In this document: one piece after another, positions 12,805 to 19,404 of the stretch
How the letters are laid out: each line of letters begins with the position of its first letter
Numbering within the stretch: position 1 is the stretch's first letter
DNA from: Caldifarciminota bacterium
Lineage (GTDB): Bacteria; Hydrothermota; Tepidihabitantia; Tepidihabitantales; Tepidihabitantaceae
DNA length: 19,993 bases
Assembly (NCBI GenBank): GCA_903908785.1
Contig: CAIVTL010000381.1
Location: 1 to 19,993, forward strand
Direction of reading: 5' to 3'
The notes under the pieces: model-generated
What the model saw: only the letters and a program-made list of their open reading frames with translations
What the model was told of the DNA's origin: nothing
The model's database searches: none
Program-made: the position numbers and the translations under genes

Positions 12805-12833
12805 GAGCCGGCCCCGGATGGCGGGGCCGGCTC
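12805..12833 (+). terminator. Hairpin terminator after the lipoprotein gene
   Basis: A perfect 12-bp stem, GAGCCGGCCCCG/CGGGGCCGGCTC, surrounds loop GATGG. There is no U-run, so it may rely on stem strength or Rho. Six nucleotides later the promoter for the DOMON gene begins. Confidence 0.7.
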
Positions 12834-12838
12834 GCGGC

Positions 12839-12868
12839 TTGACCAACCGGCGGGCCGTGGTCTATAAT
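12839..12868 (+). promoter_or_regulatory. Sigma70-like promoter for the DOMON-like gene
   Basis: TTGACC (12839-12844), an 18-nt spacer and a perfect TATAAT (12863-12868). The leader is about 30 nt and includes AAGGAG (12892-12897), 7 nt before ATG 12905. Confidence 0.75.
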
Positions 12869-12904
12869 CTCTCAATTGGCACAGATTCCGAAAGGAGATT
12901 GACG

Positions 12905-13531
12905 ATGTTCAAGAGATTCGCTCTGCTGCTGGCCGGTCTGGGCGCGTTGGCGTTCAGCCGGGCGCAGACGGTGCCGGTGATTCCGTACGATTCGACCATG
13001 GCGGACCGGGTCGGGATTGACGGCGTGATTGACAACGAGGATGGGCCGGAGTACCCGGCAACGTACGCGGACAAGGCGTCGGGCCTGACCTTGCACTGGG
13101 GTTTTGACGACAGCCTGATATACGTCGGGCTTGAGACCAAGGGCCGGGGCTGGATGGCCATCGGCTTCGGGTCGGCGAAGATGAAGGAGTCGAACATGAT
13201 AATCGGCTACTACACCGACGATTCCACCGACGTAGTGAACCGGGTCGGGGCCGATTCGACGCACGCCCGTTCGCCGCTGTCGGACAGCGCACTCCGCGAG
13301 GCCGAAATCGATTACGACGAGGAGACCGGCATCACCTGCATGGAGTTCAGCTACCCGTTGCAGTTCCCGGCCGGCCAGGGGTTGGCGATTCCGGGCCTTG
13401 AACCGGGGGATACGTACGACATCATCCTGGCCCAGAATACCAAGACGGTTTCGCTCAATGCCAAACACACGCAGCGGAGCGCGCTGAAGGTGAAACTGGC
13501 GGACAATCCGCACCTCAAGAAGCAGGAGTAG
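12905..13531 (+). CDS. Secreted DOMON-like domain protein
   Basis: 208 residues from ATG 12905, chosen for AAGGAG 7 nt upstream and the signal peptide that follows (FKRFALLLAGLGALAFSRA). The mature part is a single domain of the DOMON type: LTLHWGFDDSLIYVGLET, then GRGWMAIGFG (81-89), then MKESNMIIGYY (93-103). DOMON domains are beta sandwiches that bind haem b or sugars and appear in extracytoplasmic redox proteins. The usual Met and His haem ligands could be Met93 or Met98 and the His in NAKHTQRS, but this is inference. The N-terminal IDGVIDNEDGPEYPATYADK resembles the opening strand of related carbohydrate-binding CBM9-like folds, an alternative reading. It has its own promoter; the gene is followed by a period-7 array. 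Confidence 0.8.
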   Translation: MFKRFALLLAGLGALAFSRAQTVPVIPYDSTMADRVGIDGVIDNEDGPEYPATYADKASGLTLHWGFDDSLIYVGLETKGRGWMAIGFGSAKMKESNMIIGYYTDDSTDVVNRVGADSTHARSPLSDSALREAEIDYDEETGITCMEFSYPLQFPAGQGLAIPGLEPGDTYDIILAQNTKTVSLNAKHTQRSALKVKLADNPHLKKQE

Positions 13532-13542
13532 CAGGGCCAGGG

Positions 13543-13612
13543 GGATAGGGATTAGGGGATAGGGGTCGGGGACCGGGGCGAAGGCAGAATTCAGACAGCA
13601 GAAGTCAGAACT
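13543..13612 (+). repeat. Period-7 word array, ten heptads with drifting word
   Basis: Ten heptads in phase: ggatagg, gattagg, ggatagg, ggtcggg, gaccggg, gcgaagg, cagaatt, cagacag, cagaagt, cagaact. The word changes from GGATAGG type to CAGAANT type without losing the 7-nt register. Confidence 0.8.
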
Positions 13613-13662
13613 GCCAACCGCGTTTCATCGGTCGTTCAGTATCGGATTTGGGCGGCGGTGGT

Positions 13663-13691
13663 TTGACACGGCCCGCGCCGGGGTTTAGAAT
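13663..13691 (+). promoter_or_regulatory. Strong sigma70-like promoter before the GIY-YIG-like gene
   Basis: A perfect TTGACA (13663-13668), an ideal 17-nt spacer and TAGAAT (13686-13691). The start site would be near 13698, leaving an unusually long ~154-nt leader before ATG 13852. Confidence 0.8.
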
Positions 13692-13717
13692 TACTGGTGG
13701 CCCGGGTTACATCCGGC

Positions 13718-13768
13718 CAGAGGCGCAGGCCTCTGACTCCGTCTTTGACCGCAGCTTTTCTGCGGTCA
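13718..13768 (+). promoter_or_regulatory. Structured 5' leader with two perfect hairpins
   Basis: CAGAGGC/GCCTCTG (13718-13724 and 13729-13735, loop GCAG) is followed by TGACCGCAG/CTGCGGTCA (13746-13754 and 13760-13768, loop CTTTT). Both lie just after the promoter, well before the ribosome site. No U-run follows, so it is not a simple terminator. It could be an RNA-based control element, a protein-binding site, or an mRNA-stabilising 5' structure. I do not recognise a known riboswitch. Confidence 0.55.
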
Positions 13769-13851
13769 CACCCCGTCCATATCCCTGCTGGTTCGACAAT
13801 CGAGGCGACAGTTCCGCGCGCCGGAGCCTTCCGGCCGCGAGGGAGGTCCCC

Positions 13852-14211
13852 ATGGCATGTTTGAGAATGTTCGGTCCGTACGACCTGACGCCCGATAACA
13901 TTGAGCGGTATGTGAGGCCGTACGCCGCCGGCGTGTTCGCGGTCGGCTACACCAGAGAGAGCGGCGCATTCGTCGTGCGTTACATCGGCCGGTCCGACAG
14001 CGACCTGAGAACTGAGCTGCGGGCGCACTCGTCCGATGAGACGGCAAGGTTCAAGTGGGTTGAGTCGGCATCGCAGATGTCCGCGTTTGATACCCAGTGC
14101 GAGCTCTACCACGAGTTCGGCGGGCCGGATTCGCTGGAAAACGATGAACACCCGGCGCGCCCAAAAGGTTCGAAATGGGTTTGCCCGGTCTGCGACGTCT
14201 TCGACCGGTGA
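13852..14211 (+). CDS. Small GIY-YIG-like protein with C-terminal CxxC
   Basis: 119 residues from ATG 13852, chosen for GGGAGG 5 nt upstream; the longer frame from 13648 runs through the promoter and leader. GVFAVGY (27-33) and VRYIGRSDSDLRTELRAH (42-59) fit the GIY and YIG elements of the GIY-YIG nuclease fold, with Arg47 after YIG. A Glu in CELYHEFGG (near 84) is a candidate for the metal-binding glutamate. It ends in KWVCPVCDVF, a CxxC that may bind zinc. The fold is used by homing endonucleases, UvrC, Slx1 and uncharacterised small proteins; this standalone form matches the last group. Its target and role are unknown. It has a strong promoter and a long structured leader, which suggests regulated expression. 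Confidence 0.7.
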   Translation: MACLRMFGPYDLTPDNIERYVRPYAAGVFAVGYTRESGAFVVRYIGRSDSDLRTELRAHSSDETARFKWVESASQMSAFDTQCELYHEFGGPDSLENDEHPARPKGSKWVCPVCDVFDR

Positions 14212-14310
14212 GCGCCGGGGAAGGTAGAAAGCCCCAAGCCACGAGCCGGGAGCGCGCGGCACTCGCTCCATTTCTCCTTTTGTCCCGGGAGTCCCTTTTC
14301 CCCCGCTACC

Positions 14311-14338
14311 TTGACTTTCGTGAGGCAGTGGCTATTGT
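14311..14338 (+). promoter_or_regulatory. Promoter for the PPIase operon
   Basis: TTGACT (14311-14316), a 16-nt spacer, then TATTGT (14333-14338). The predicted start near 14345 is about 4 nt before ATG 14349, and there is no Shine-Dalgarno, so the first gene is probably translated from a leaderless message. Confidence 0.55.
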
Positions 14339-14348
14339 CTGATTCGCA

Positions 14349-15671
14349 ATGAGACAGCTTTTCATTCCCCTTCTGGCGGTATTGGCGTTAGTGGCGTGCG
14401 CGGGCCGGCCCGGCCGGCAGGCGGTGGCGGTCGTAAACGGCGAGGCGATTACCGCCGCCGACGTCGCGGCGATGCTGCCCGAGAACCTCGATTCGCTCCG
14501 GGCCGACACGGTGAAGAAGCAGGTGCTGGACGGCATCATCACCCGCAAGCTGTTCGCCCAGGAGGCGAAGCGCGAGGGCATGGAGAAGGATGCCGAGTAT
14601 CAGGTTGAGCTGGAGCAGAAGGCGCTGGTCAACCAGCGGCTGTACGACACGATTACCGCGCCGGGCAACCAGGTAACCGAGATGGATCTGCAGTCGGCAT
14701 ACAAGCTGCTGCAGACCGAGGTGCACCTGCGGCTGATTTCGGTTCCGGATGAGAGCCTGGCCCGGTGCCTCGCCGCCGAACTGGAACAAGGCGCGGTCTT
14801 TGAGTCGCTGGCGGTGAAGTACTCGAAGCACCCGACCGCGGCCAAGGCCGGGGACATGGGTTTCGTGCCGCTGCTCTATCTCGACGAGCCGATGCGGTCC
14901 CGGGTGATGGTCCTGAAGCCGGGCCAGCACACCCAGCCGACGTCGCTTGACTATGCTTGGCAGATTGCGACGGTCCTGGAGACGAGGCCCACGAATCCGG
15001 CACCGCCGCCGCTGGGTGAGTACCGGCAGCAACTCGAGTACCGGCTGAAGCAGCAGCAGCGGCGCGAGCTGGCGAGCCAGTACCTGACCGACCTGCGGGC
15101 AAGACTGACCTACAACCCCGCCGGCCTCGAAATCATGCTCAAGCCGGTCGACTCCATTACCGCTGCCGAGCAGGAGACCGCGGTCGCCTACAAGGATAAG
15201 GCGCGGTATGTGAAGGTGGCAAGGCTGCTTCCCGTCGCGGCCCGGTTCCCGGCGATGCTGGACACGACCATGAAGAAGTACGCGGTCCGCCGGGCGATTG
15301 AAGAAGACCTGATTTATGACGACGCGCTGCACCGCGGTCTCGACAAACTGCCCGACGTCCGGCAACGGCTGAAGGTCACGCGCGAGGACGTGTTGTACAA
15401 GGCGCTGTACAAGAAGGAGATTGCCGACAAGCTCGCAGTGTCCGACGCGGACGTGATGGACTATTTTCACCAGAACCGGCAGAACTTCACGTCGCCGGAT
15501 TCGACCCAGGTCATGAACATGATTCGCAGCCGGCTGCTGAACGAGCGGCGTACCGCCCGGATGCAGGAATACGTCGGCGGGCTGAAGGCAAAGGCGAAGA
15601 TTACGATTAACCAGGCGGCGCTTGCCGCCCTGAAGAAAGAAACCAAGGCACCGGGCAAACCTGGACGATAA
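14349..15671 (+). CDS. PpiC/SurA-like periplasmic foldase lipoprotein with degenerate parvulin domain
   Basis: 440 residues from ATG 14349. The lipoprotein signal ends in LVAC (Cys17). It continues with AVVNGEAITAADVAAML, the standard SurA/PpiC N-terminal opening. A helical chaperone region is followed by a parvulin-like segment (about 125-210: EVHLRLISVPDESLARCLAA, GAVFESLAVKYS, GDMGFVPLLYL, LKPGQHTQPTS). Then comes a second helical chaperone-like block (about 295-430) without a complete PPIase domain. The parvulin part lacks the usual HIL motif and is probably weak or inactive as an isomerase. The likely role is holding unfolded envelope proteins at a membrane. It is first in a three-gene run: the next gene starts 9 nt after its stop. 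Confidence 0.88.
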   Translation: MRQLFIPLLAVLALVACAGRPGRQAVAVVNGEAITAADVAAMLPENLDSLRADTVKKQVLDGIITRKLFAQEAKREGMEKDAEYQVELEQKALVNQRLYDTITAPGNQVTEMDLQSAYKLLQTEVHLRLISVPDESLARCLAAELEQGAVFESLAVKYSKHPTAAKAGDMGFVPLLYLDEPMRSRVMVLKPGQHTQPTSLDYAWQIATVLETRPTNPAPPPLGEYRQQLEYRLKQQQRRELASQYLTDLRARLTYNPAGLEIMLKPVDSITAAEQETAVAYKDKARYVKVARLLPVAARFPAMLDTTMKKYAVRRAIEEDLIYDDALHRGLDKLPDVRQRLKVTREDVLYKALYKKEIADKLAVSDADVMDYFHQNRQNFTSPDSTQVMNMIRSRLLNERRTARMQEYVGGLKAKAKITINQAALAALKKETKAPGKPGR

Positions 15672-15680
15672 GGAGCGGAG

Positions 15681-16544
15681 ATGAGGAACAGGAATTTACT
15701 GATACTGGCAACGGCAATGGCGGCAGCGGCGCTGCTGGCCGGCTGCAACAAGCCGAAGACGGCCGGGCCGGCAACGGCCGGGCCGGCGCTGGCCAGCGTG
15801 AACGGCGACAAGCTGACTTCGCAGGAACTCGACAGCCTTTCGCCGGAAGGTTTCACGGTCACCCGCGACAACCTGCCGAAGATCCTCGACAAGTGGGTGT
15901 CGAACACGCTGATGTACCAGGAGGCGCAGCGCCGCGGCATCGACAAGGAGACGCAGGTGCAGGCCCACCTGAAGCGACTCGAGCGCGACTACCTGGTCAA
16001 CGAACTGCTCGACCGGATGACGTCGGCGGTCAAGATCGGCCAGGACCAGCTCATGCAGTACTTCAACCAGCACAAAGAGGAGTTCAGCTACGAGGTGAAG
16101 ATTACGCGCATCGTCCTCGCCGACAGCATGCAGGCCGTGCAGACCGCGTCTGAGCTTGCGGCCGGGGCCGACTTCGCGAAGCTGGCCAAGGAAAGGTCGC
16201 AGGACGCGCTGCTGGAGGCGGGACAGGAGTCACGCTACTTCGCCCGCAACGTCGGCGACCCGCGCATGGGCGGGGACCCGGGCGTGGTCGAGGCGATTTT
16301 CGCGCTGTCGCCCGGGCAGGTCTCCGGCGTGGTGCCGAGCCAGGAAGGCTACCAGATTATCAAGCTGGTCGACAAGAAGAAGGTGAAAGCGGACGTGACC
16401 ATCGCCGAGGTGAAGCCCGACATCGAGGCGATTCTGTCGTACCGCCGGAGCCAGGCGATGGTCGACAGCGTGCTCACCGCGCTGCGCGCCAAGGCGAAGG
16501 TCGAGTTGAAGCCGGACGCGTACTTCGAGCCGGCGGGGAAGTAG
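15681..16544 (+). CDS. PpiC-type peptidyl-prolyl isomerase lipoprotein
   Basis: 287 residues from ATG 15681, with AAGGAG upstream. LLAGC places the lipidated Cys at 22. SVNGDKLTSQELDSL begins the N-terminal chaperone region. The parvulin domain runs from about 135 to 235: VKITRIVLADS, AAGADFAKLAKERSQD, then LSPGQVSGVVPSQEGYQIIK. The size and lipid anchor resemble PrsA-type foldases. It sits in the middle of the three-gene foldase run, so the product presumably works on the same exported clients as its neighbours, at the periplasmic side of a membrane. Confidence 0.9.
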   Translation: MRNRNLLILATAMAAAALLAGCNKPKTAGPATAGPALASVNGDKLTSQELDSLSPEGFTVTRDNLPKILDKWVSNTLMYQEAQRRGIDKETQVQAHLKRLERDYLVNELLDRMTSAVKIGQDQLMQYFNQHKEEFSYEVKITRIVLADSMQAVQTASELAAGADFAKLAKERSQDALLEAGQESRYFARNVGDPRMGGDPGVVEAIFALSPGQVSGVVPSQEGYQIIKLVDKKKVKADVTIAEVKPDIEAILSYRRSQAMVDSVLTALRAKAKVELKPDAYFEPAGK

Positions 16545-16549
16545 TAAGT

Positions 16550-16684
16550 ACAAAGGACTAAGGACAAAGCAATGAGGAAAAGAGGAAGTGGAAAAGTTGG
16601 AGCCGGAGCGGCATCCGACTTTCCGGGTTTTGTCCTTTCCCGTTTGCTTTGTCCTTTGTCCTTAATACTTGGTACTTTTCTCGC
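16550..16684. repeat. Paired, complementary period-7 arrays around the surA start
   Basis: Left part (about 16550-16580): heptads acaaagg, actaagg, acaaagc, aatgagg. Right part (16634-16684): ttttgtc, ctttccc, gtttgct, ttgtcct, ttgtcct, taatact, tggtact. AAGGACAAAGCAA (16560-16572) is the exact reverse complement of TTGCTTTGTCCTT (16644-16656). The mRNA can therefore form a 13-bp stem reaching the A of the start codon. Confidence 0.8.
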
Positions 16685-17942
16685 GGCAGCGGCTTTCGCG
16701 GCTGAGCCGGCCGACAGCATTGTCGCGGCGGTCGGTGACGAGCTGATTCTCTCAAGCGAACTCGCACAGTCGGCCAACTTCGTCCGGCTGTCGCAGCCGG
16801 ATACGATGGTCGCGGATTCGGCGCTTGAGGAGTTGGTGCTGGGCCGGCTGATTGACGACCTCGTGCTGGAGGAGCAGGCCCGGCGCGAGTCGGTTGACGT
16901 GGCCGGCTCCGAGGTCGCGGCCGAAACGGATGCGAACATCGCCACGATGAAGCAACGGCTCGGGGGTGAGGAGCAATTCCAGGAAGCGCTGGCCGCCGAG
17001 GGCTATACCGAGCGGGCGCTGCGCCAGCGCTACGAGGACGAGTCGCGCCGGAAACTGCTTGCCCGCAAGCTGATGGACAAGGAAGGGCTGACCCAGATTT
17101 ACATCTCGCCGGGCGAGGCCGAGCGTTTCTACAACGAAAACCGGGACTCAATCGGCCGGGTGCCGGGCCGGGTGACGCTCGCGCACATCCTGTTTGCCTT
17201 CACGCCGGGCGCCGCCGCTGATTCGGCCGCCCAGCGCCGGATGGCCGAGGTGATGGACGTGCTGGCGCGCGGTGGCGACTTCGCCACCGTTGCCGGGTCG
17301 TTTTCCGAAGACCGGAAGACCGCGGCCAAGGGCGGGGACCGCGGCTGGGTGAAGTTTGCGGAGCTGCCCCCGGAGTTGATGATGGTTTTCTCCCAACTCA
17401 AGACCGGCCAGACTTCGCCGCCGTTCCCGACCCGCGAAGGCTACCAGACCGTGAAGCTCGAAGACAAGACCGCGGACCGGGTCCGTTTCCGCCAGATTCT
17501 CGTGAGCGTGCCGATAACCTCGAGCGACTCCGCCCGGGCGCGCAACCTCGCCGCTGCCGTTCGTAAGAAGGCGGTGGCCGGGGCGCCGTTCGATTCGCTC
17601 GCGCGCCAGTACTCGCAGGACCCGGTGACCGCGGATTCCGGCGGCCGGCTCGGGGAGTTCCTTACTGCCGGCCTCTCGCCGCCGTTCGACAAGGTCGTTG
17701 CCGCGATGGACTCCGGCGACGTGAGCGAACCGGTGCTCTCCGAACACGGCTACCATCTCATTAAGGTGCTGGCCAAGCAGCCGGACAAGACGCTTTCCTA
17801 CCTTGAATTGCAGGACAACATCCGTAACTACCTGTACCAGCAAAAACTGGGCACGCGGCTCGAACAATATCTCGACCGGGTCCGAGGCAAAGTGTTCGTG
17901 AAGCGGTTCCGGCACCCCGGCCCGGAGTCGGGCGGCGGGTGA
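16572..17942 (+). CDS. surA: SurA-like periplasmic chaperone with two parvulin domains
   Basis: 456 residues from ATG 16572. An unusually long N-region (~30 residues, basic) precedes the hydrophobic core LLCPLSLILGTFLAAAAFA. IVAAVGDELILSSEL starts the SurA N-terminal domain. Parvulin domain 1 is about 200-300 (LAHILFAFTPG, ARGGDFATVAGSFSED, GGDRGWVKFAELP, REGYQTVKLED). Domain 2 is about 300-405 (VRFRQILVSVP, APFDSLARQYSQDP, GGRLGEFLTAGLSPPFD, EHGYHLIKVL). This two-domain layout is that of SurA, which escorts barrel proteins to the BAM complex. The signal-peptide core is encoded by a period-7 array (16634-16684) that is complementary to an array overlapping the start codon. The true start could lie elsewhere, for example a later codon, if that array is an insertion. 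It follows the previous gene by 27 nt. Confidence 0.9.
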   Translation: MRKRGSGKVGAGAASDFPGFVLSRLLCPLSLILGTFLAAAAFAAEPADSIVAAVGDELILSSELAQSANFVRLSQPDTMVADSALEELVLGRLIDDLVLEEQARRESVDVAGSEVAAETDANIATMKQRLGGEEQFQEALAAEGYTERALRQRYEDESRRKLLARKLMDKEGLTQIYISPGEAERFYNENRDSIGRVPGRVTLAHILFAFTPGAAADSAAQRRMAEVMDVLARGGDFATVAGSFSEDRKTAAKGGDRGWVKFAELPPELMMVFSQLKTGQTSPPFPTREGYQTVKLEDKTADRVRFRQILVSVPITSSDSARARNLAAAVRKKAVAGAPFDSLARQYSQDPVTADSGGRLGEFLTAGLSPPFDKVVAAMDSGDVSEPVLSEHGYHLIKVLAKQPDKTLSYLELQDNIRNYLYQQKLGTRLEQYLDRVRGKVFVKRFRHPGPESGGG

Positions 17943-17980
17943 CAGGGGGATGGGCGGTCGGGGCGATAACGGAGAATCAG

Positions 17981-18066
17981 CATGGAACCGCAGATGAACG
18001 CAGGTAGACGCAGATTCAGCTCTGAACCCAATACGCCCATCGGCGCTGATCGGCGTGTATCGGCGG
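17981..18066 (+). repeat. Dispersed GATGAACGC/ATCGGCG-type word repeats
   Basis: ATGGAACCGCAGATGAACGC and following CAGGTAGACGCAGATT resemble 19728-19760 (ATGGAACCACCGATGAACAC...). After it comes a tract of ATCGGCG words about 10-11 nt apart (18040-18066). A TAGAAT at 18068-18073 could be a -10 box for the next gene, but I see no good -35. Confidence 0.6.
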
Positions 18067-18103
18067 TTAGAATCAGAGCGGTCGAGAGAATAGTAGCAGA
18101 CTC

Positions 18104-19396
18104 ATGATGAAGTGCGCGGTAGTCGTCCTTTTGACCATCGCCGTCGTGCTGGCCGCGGCGCAGGCACGGCTGCCCGCGCCGGATACGGTTTCGCGGGCCG
18201 AGGTGGTGTTGGCGGCGAGGCAGGCGCTGGAAGCGGCGAGCCGGAATCTGGGGCGGTGGCTGACGTTTGTCGTCATCGCCGTACTGGTCGCGGCCGCGCT
18301 CGCGGCCTGGCGGTTGTGGACGCTGGCCCGCCAAGTGGCGCGGCTGGAGGACCTGCGCGCGGCGTGGGAAACCCGGTTCGCCGAAACTGCGGACGAAGTG
18401 CTGCGGATGAAGCGGAAACTGGCCGAGGCAGAGAGCATGGCCGGGCGGCTGGAGGCCGACATCGCCGCGTTGCGGCCGGTCGGAGCAGAGGCCGCCACCG
18501 CGCAGGTGGCGATGGTCCAGTCCGCGCTGGTCGCGGTGCGCGAGCGCCTTGACCGGACCGAAGAGAAATTGGAAGCGGTCGCGGACCACACCGTGGTGAC
18601 GAAACGGGACCGGGCCGCGGTCGAGGAACTGGTGAAGACCGCCGGTCAGGCGCGGGTCGCGGCCGAAGCAGCGGCCGCGCGCGCCGAACGCACGGCGGCG
18701 CTGGCCGCGGCCGCCGATTCGCAACTGGCCGCAGTGCGCGAGCGGCTCGACCGGGCCGAAGAGAAACTGGAAGCGGTCAAGGACCACGCCGTGGTGACGA
18801 AACGGGACCGGGCCGCGGTCGAGGAACTGGTGAAGACCGCCGGTCAGGCGCGGGTTGCGGCTGAAGCCGCGGCCGCGCGCGCCGAACGCACGGCGGCGCT
18901 GGCCGCGGCCGCGGATTCGCTGCGGGTCGGCAACGAGAGCCTGGCCCGGCAGCACTTTCCGGCGGCGGCGCAGGACTACGCGCGGTGCCTCAAGGCGCTT
19001 AAAGACAGCGGGACGGATGACCCGGAGATGCGATTCCAGGCACTGCACAGTCGCGCCATAGCCAACCTGCGGCAGCGGGAATTCGACGCGGTGCTGGCCG
19101 ACGCGGCCGAACTTCAGAAGGTGGCTTCGGAACGGGCACAGGGCGCGGCCCGGCTCCTCGCCGGGGTCGCCCGGCTGGGGCAGGGCGACGTAGCGCAGGC
19201 GCTCAAAGACTTCGCCGATGCGGTCGAGGCCGACGCGGGCGCGCGGGCGGTGATTGTGCAGGACGAAGACATCGCCGCGTGGGTGAAGGCCAACTCCAAG
19301 AAGGCGGGGCCGGTCAAACGGTTCATCAAGGCGCTGGACAAGCAGCCGACAAAACCCCGCTCGACCGTCGCCAGGAAACGCGCCCGCCGACGCTGA
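18104..19396 (+). CDS. Membrane-anchored coiled-coil protein with TPR-like C-terminus and internal duplication
   Basis: 430 residues from ATG 18104 (ATG 18107 also possible; no Shine-Dalgarno). A signal peptide or first helix (3-20) and a transmembrane segment (53-72) are followed by a long Ala/Glu/Arg-rich coiled coil. Residues 145-210 and 211-276 are a near-perfect 66-residue repeat (VRERLDRxEEKLEAV ... RAAVEELVKTAGQARVAAEA). The C-terminal part (about 277-390) has TPR-like helices: GNESLARQHFPAAAQDYARC, RAIANLRQREFDAVLADAAE and GVARLGQGDVAQALKDFADA. It ends in a very basic tail (KPRSTVARKRARRR). This suggests an envelope scaffold with a spacer rod and a protein-binding end. It is not linked to the PPIase run by short spacing: 160 nt of repeats separate them. 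Confidence 0.8.
   Translation: MMKCAVVVLLTIAVVLAAAQARLPAPDTVSRAEVVLAARQALEAASRNLGRWLTFVVIAVLVAAALAAWRLWTLARQVARLEDLRAAWETRFAETADEVLRMKRKLAEAESMAGRLEADIAALRPVGAEAATAQVAMVQSALVAVRERLDRTEEKLEAVADHTVVTKRDRAAVEELVKTAGQARVAAEAAAARAERTAALAAAADSQLAAVRERLDRAEEKLEAVKDHAVVTKRDRAAVEELVKTAGQARVAAEAAAARAERTAALAAAADSLRVGNESLARQHFPAAAQDYARCLKALKDSGTDDPEMRFQALHSRAIANLRQREFDAVLADAAELQKVASERAQGAARLLAGVARLGQGDVAQALKDFADAVEADAGARAVIVQDEDIAAWVKANSKKAGPVKRFIKALDKQPTKPRSTVARKRARRR
18536..18931 (+). repeat. Tandem 198-nt in-frame duplication
   Basis: The copies start at 18536 and 18734, exactly 198 nt (66 codons) apart. A long central block (GTGGTGACGAAACGGGACCG onward) is identical, and other differences are few and often synonymous, so the duplication is recent or gene-converted. 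Confidence 0.9.
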
Positions 19397-19404
19397 GCCC
19401 GACT

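Noticed and set aside
12803..12904. Longer start of the DOMON-like gene
   Set aside because: It would run through the terminator hairpin and the TATAAT promoter; ATG 12905 has AAGGAG and begins a signal peptide.
13648..13851. Longer start of the GIY-YIG-like gene
   Set aside because: The extra residues are read from the promoter and hairpin leader; ATG 13852 has a good GGGAGG site and starts the conserved part.
14388..15470. 360-residue antisense frame within the first PPIase gene
   Set aside because: It is a shadow of a gene with clear signal peptide and family motifs on the other strand, and has no ribosome site or promoter of its own.
17828..19048. 406-residue minus-strand frame with internal repeats
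   Set aside because: Its repeats only mirror the 198-nt duplication of the coiled-coil gene, and it runs through the repeat gap at 17.94-18.1 kb.
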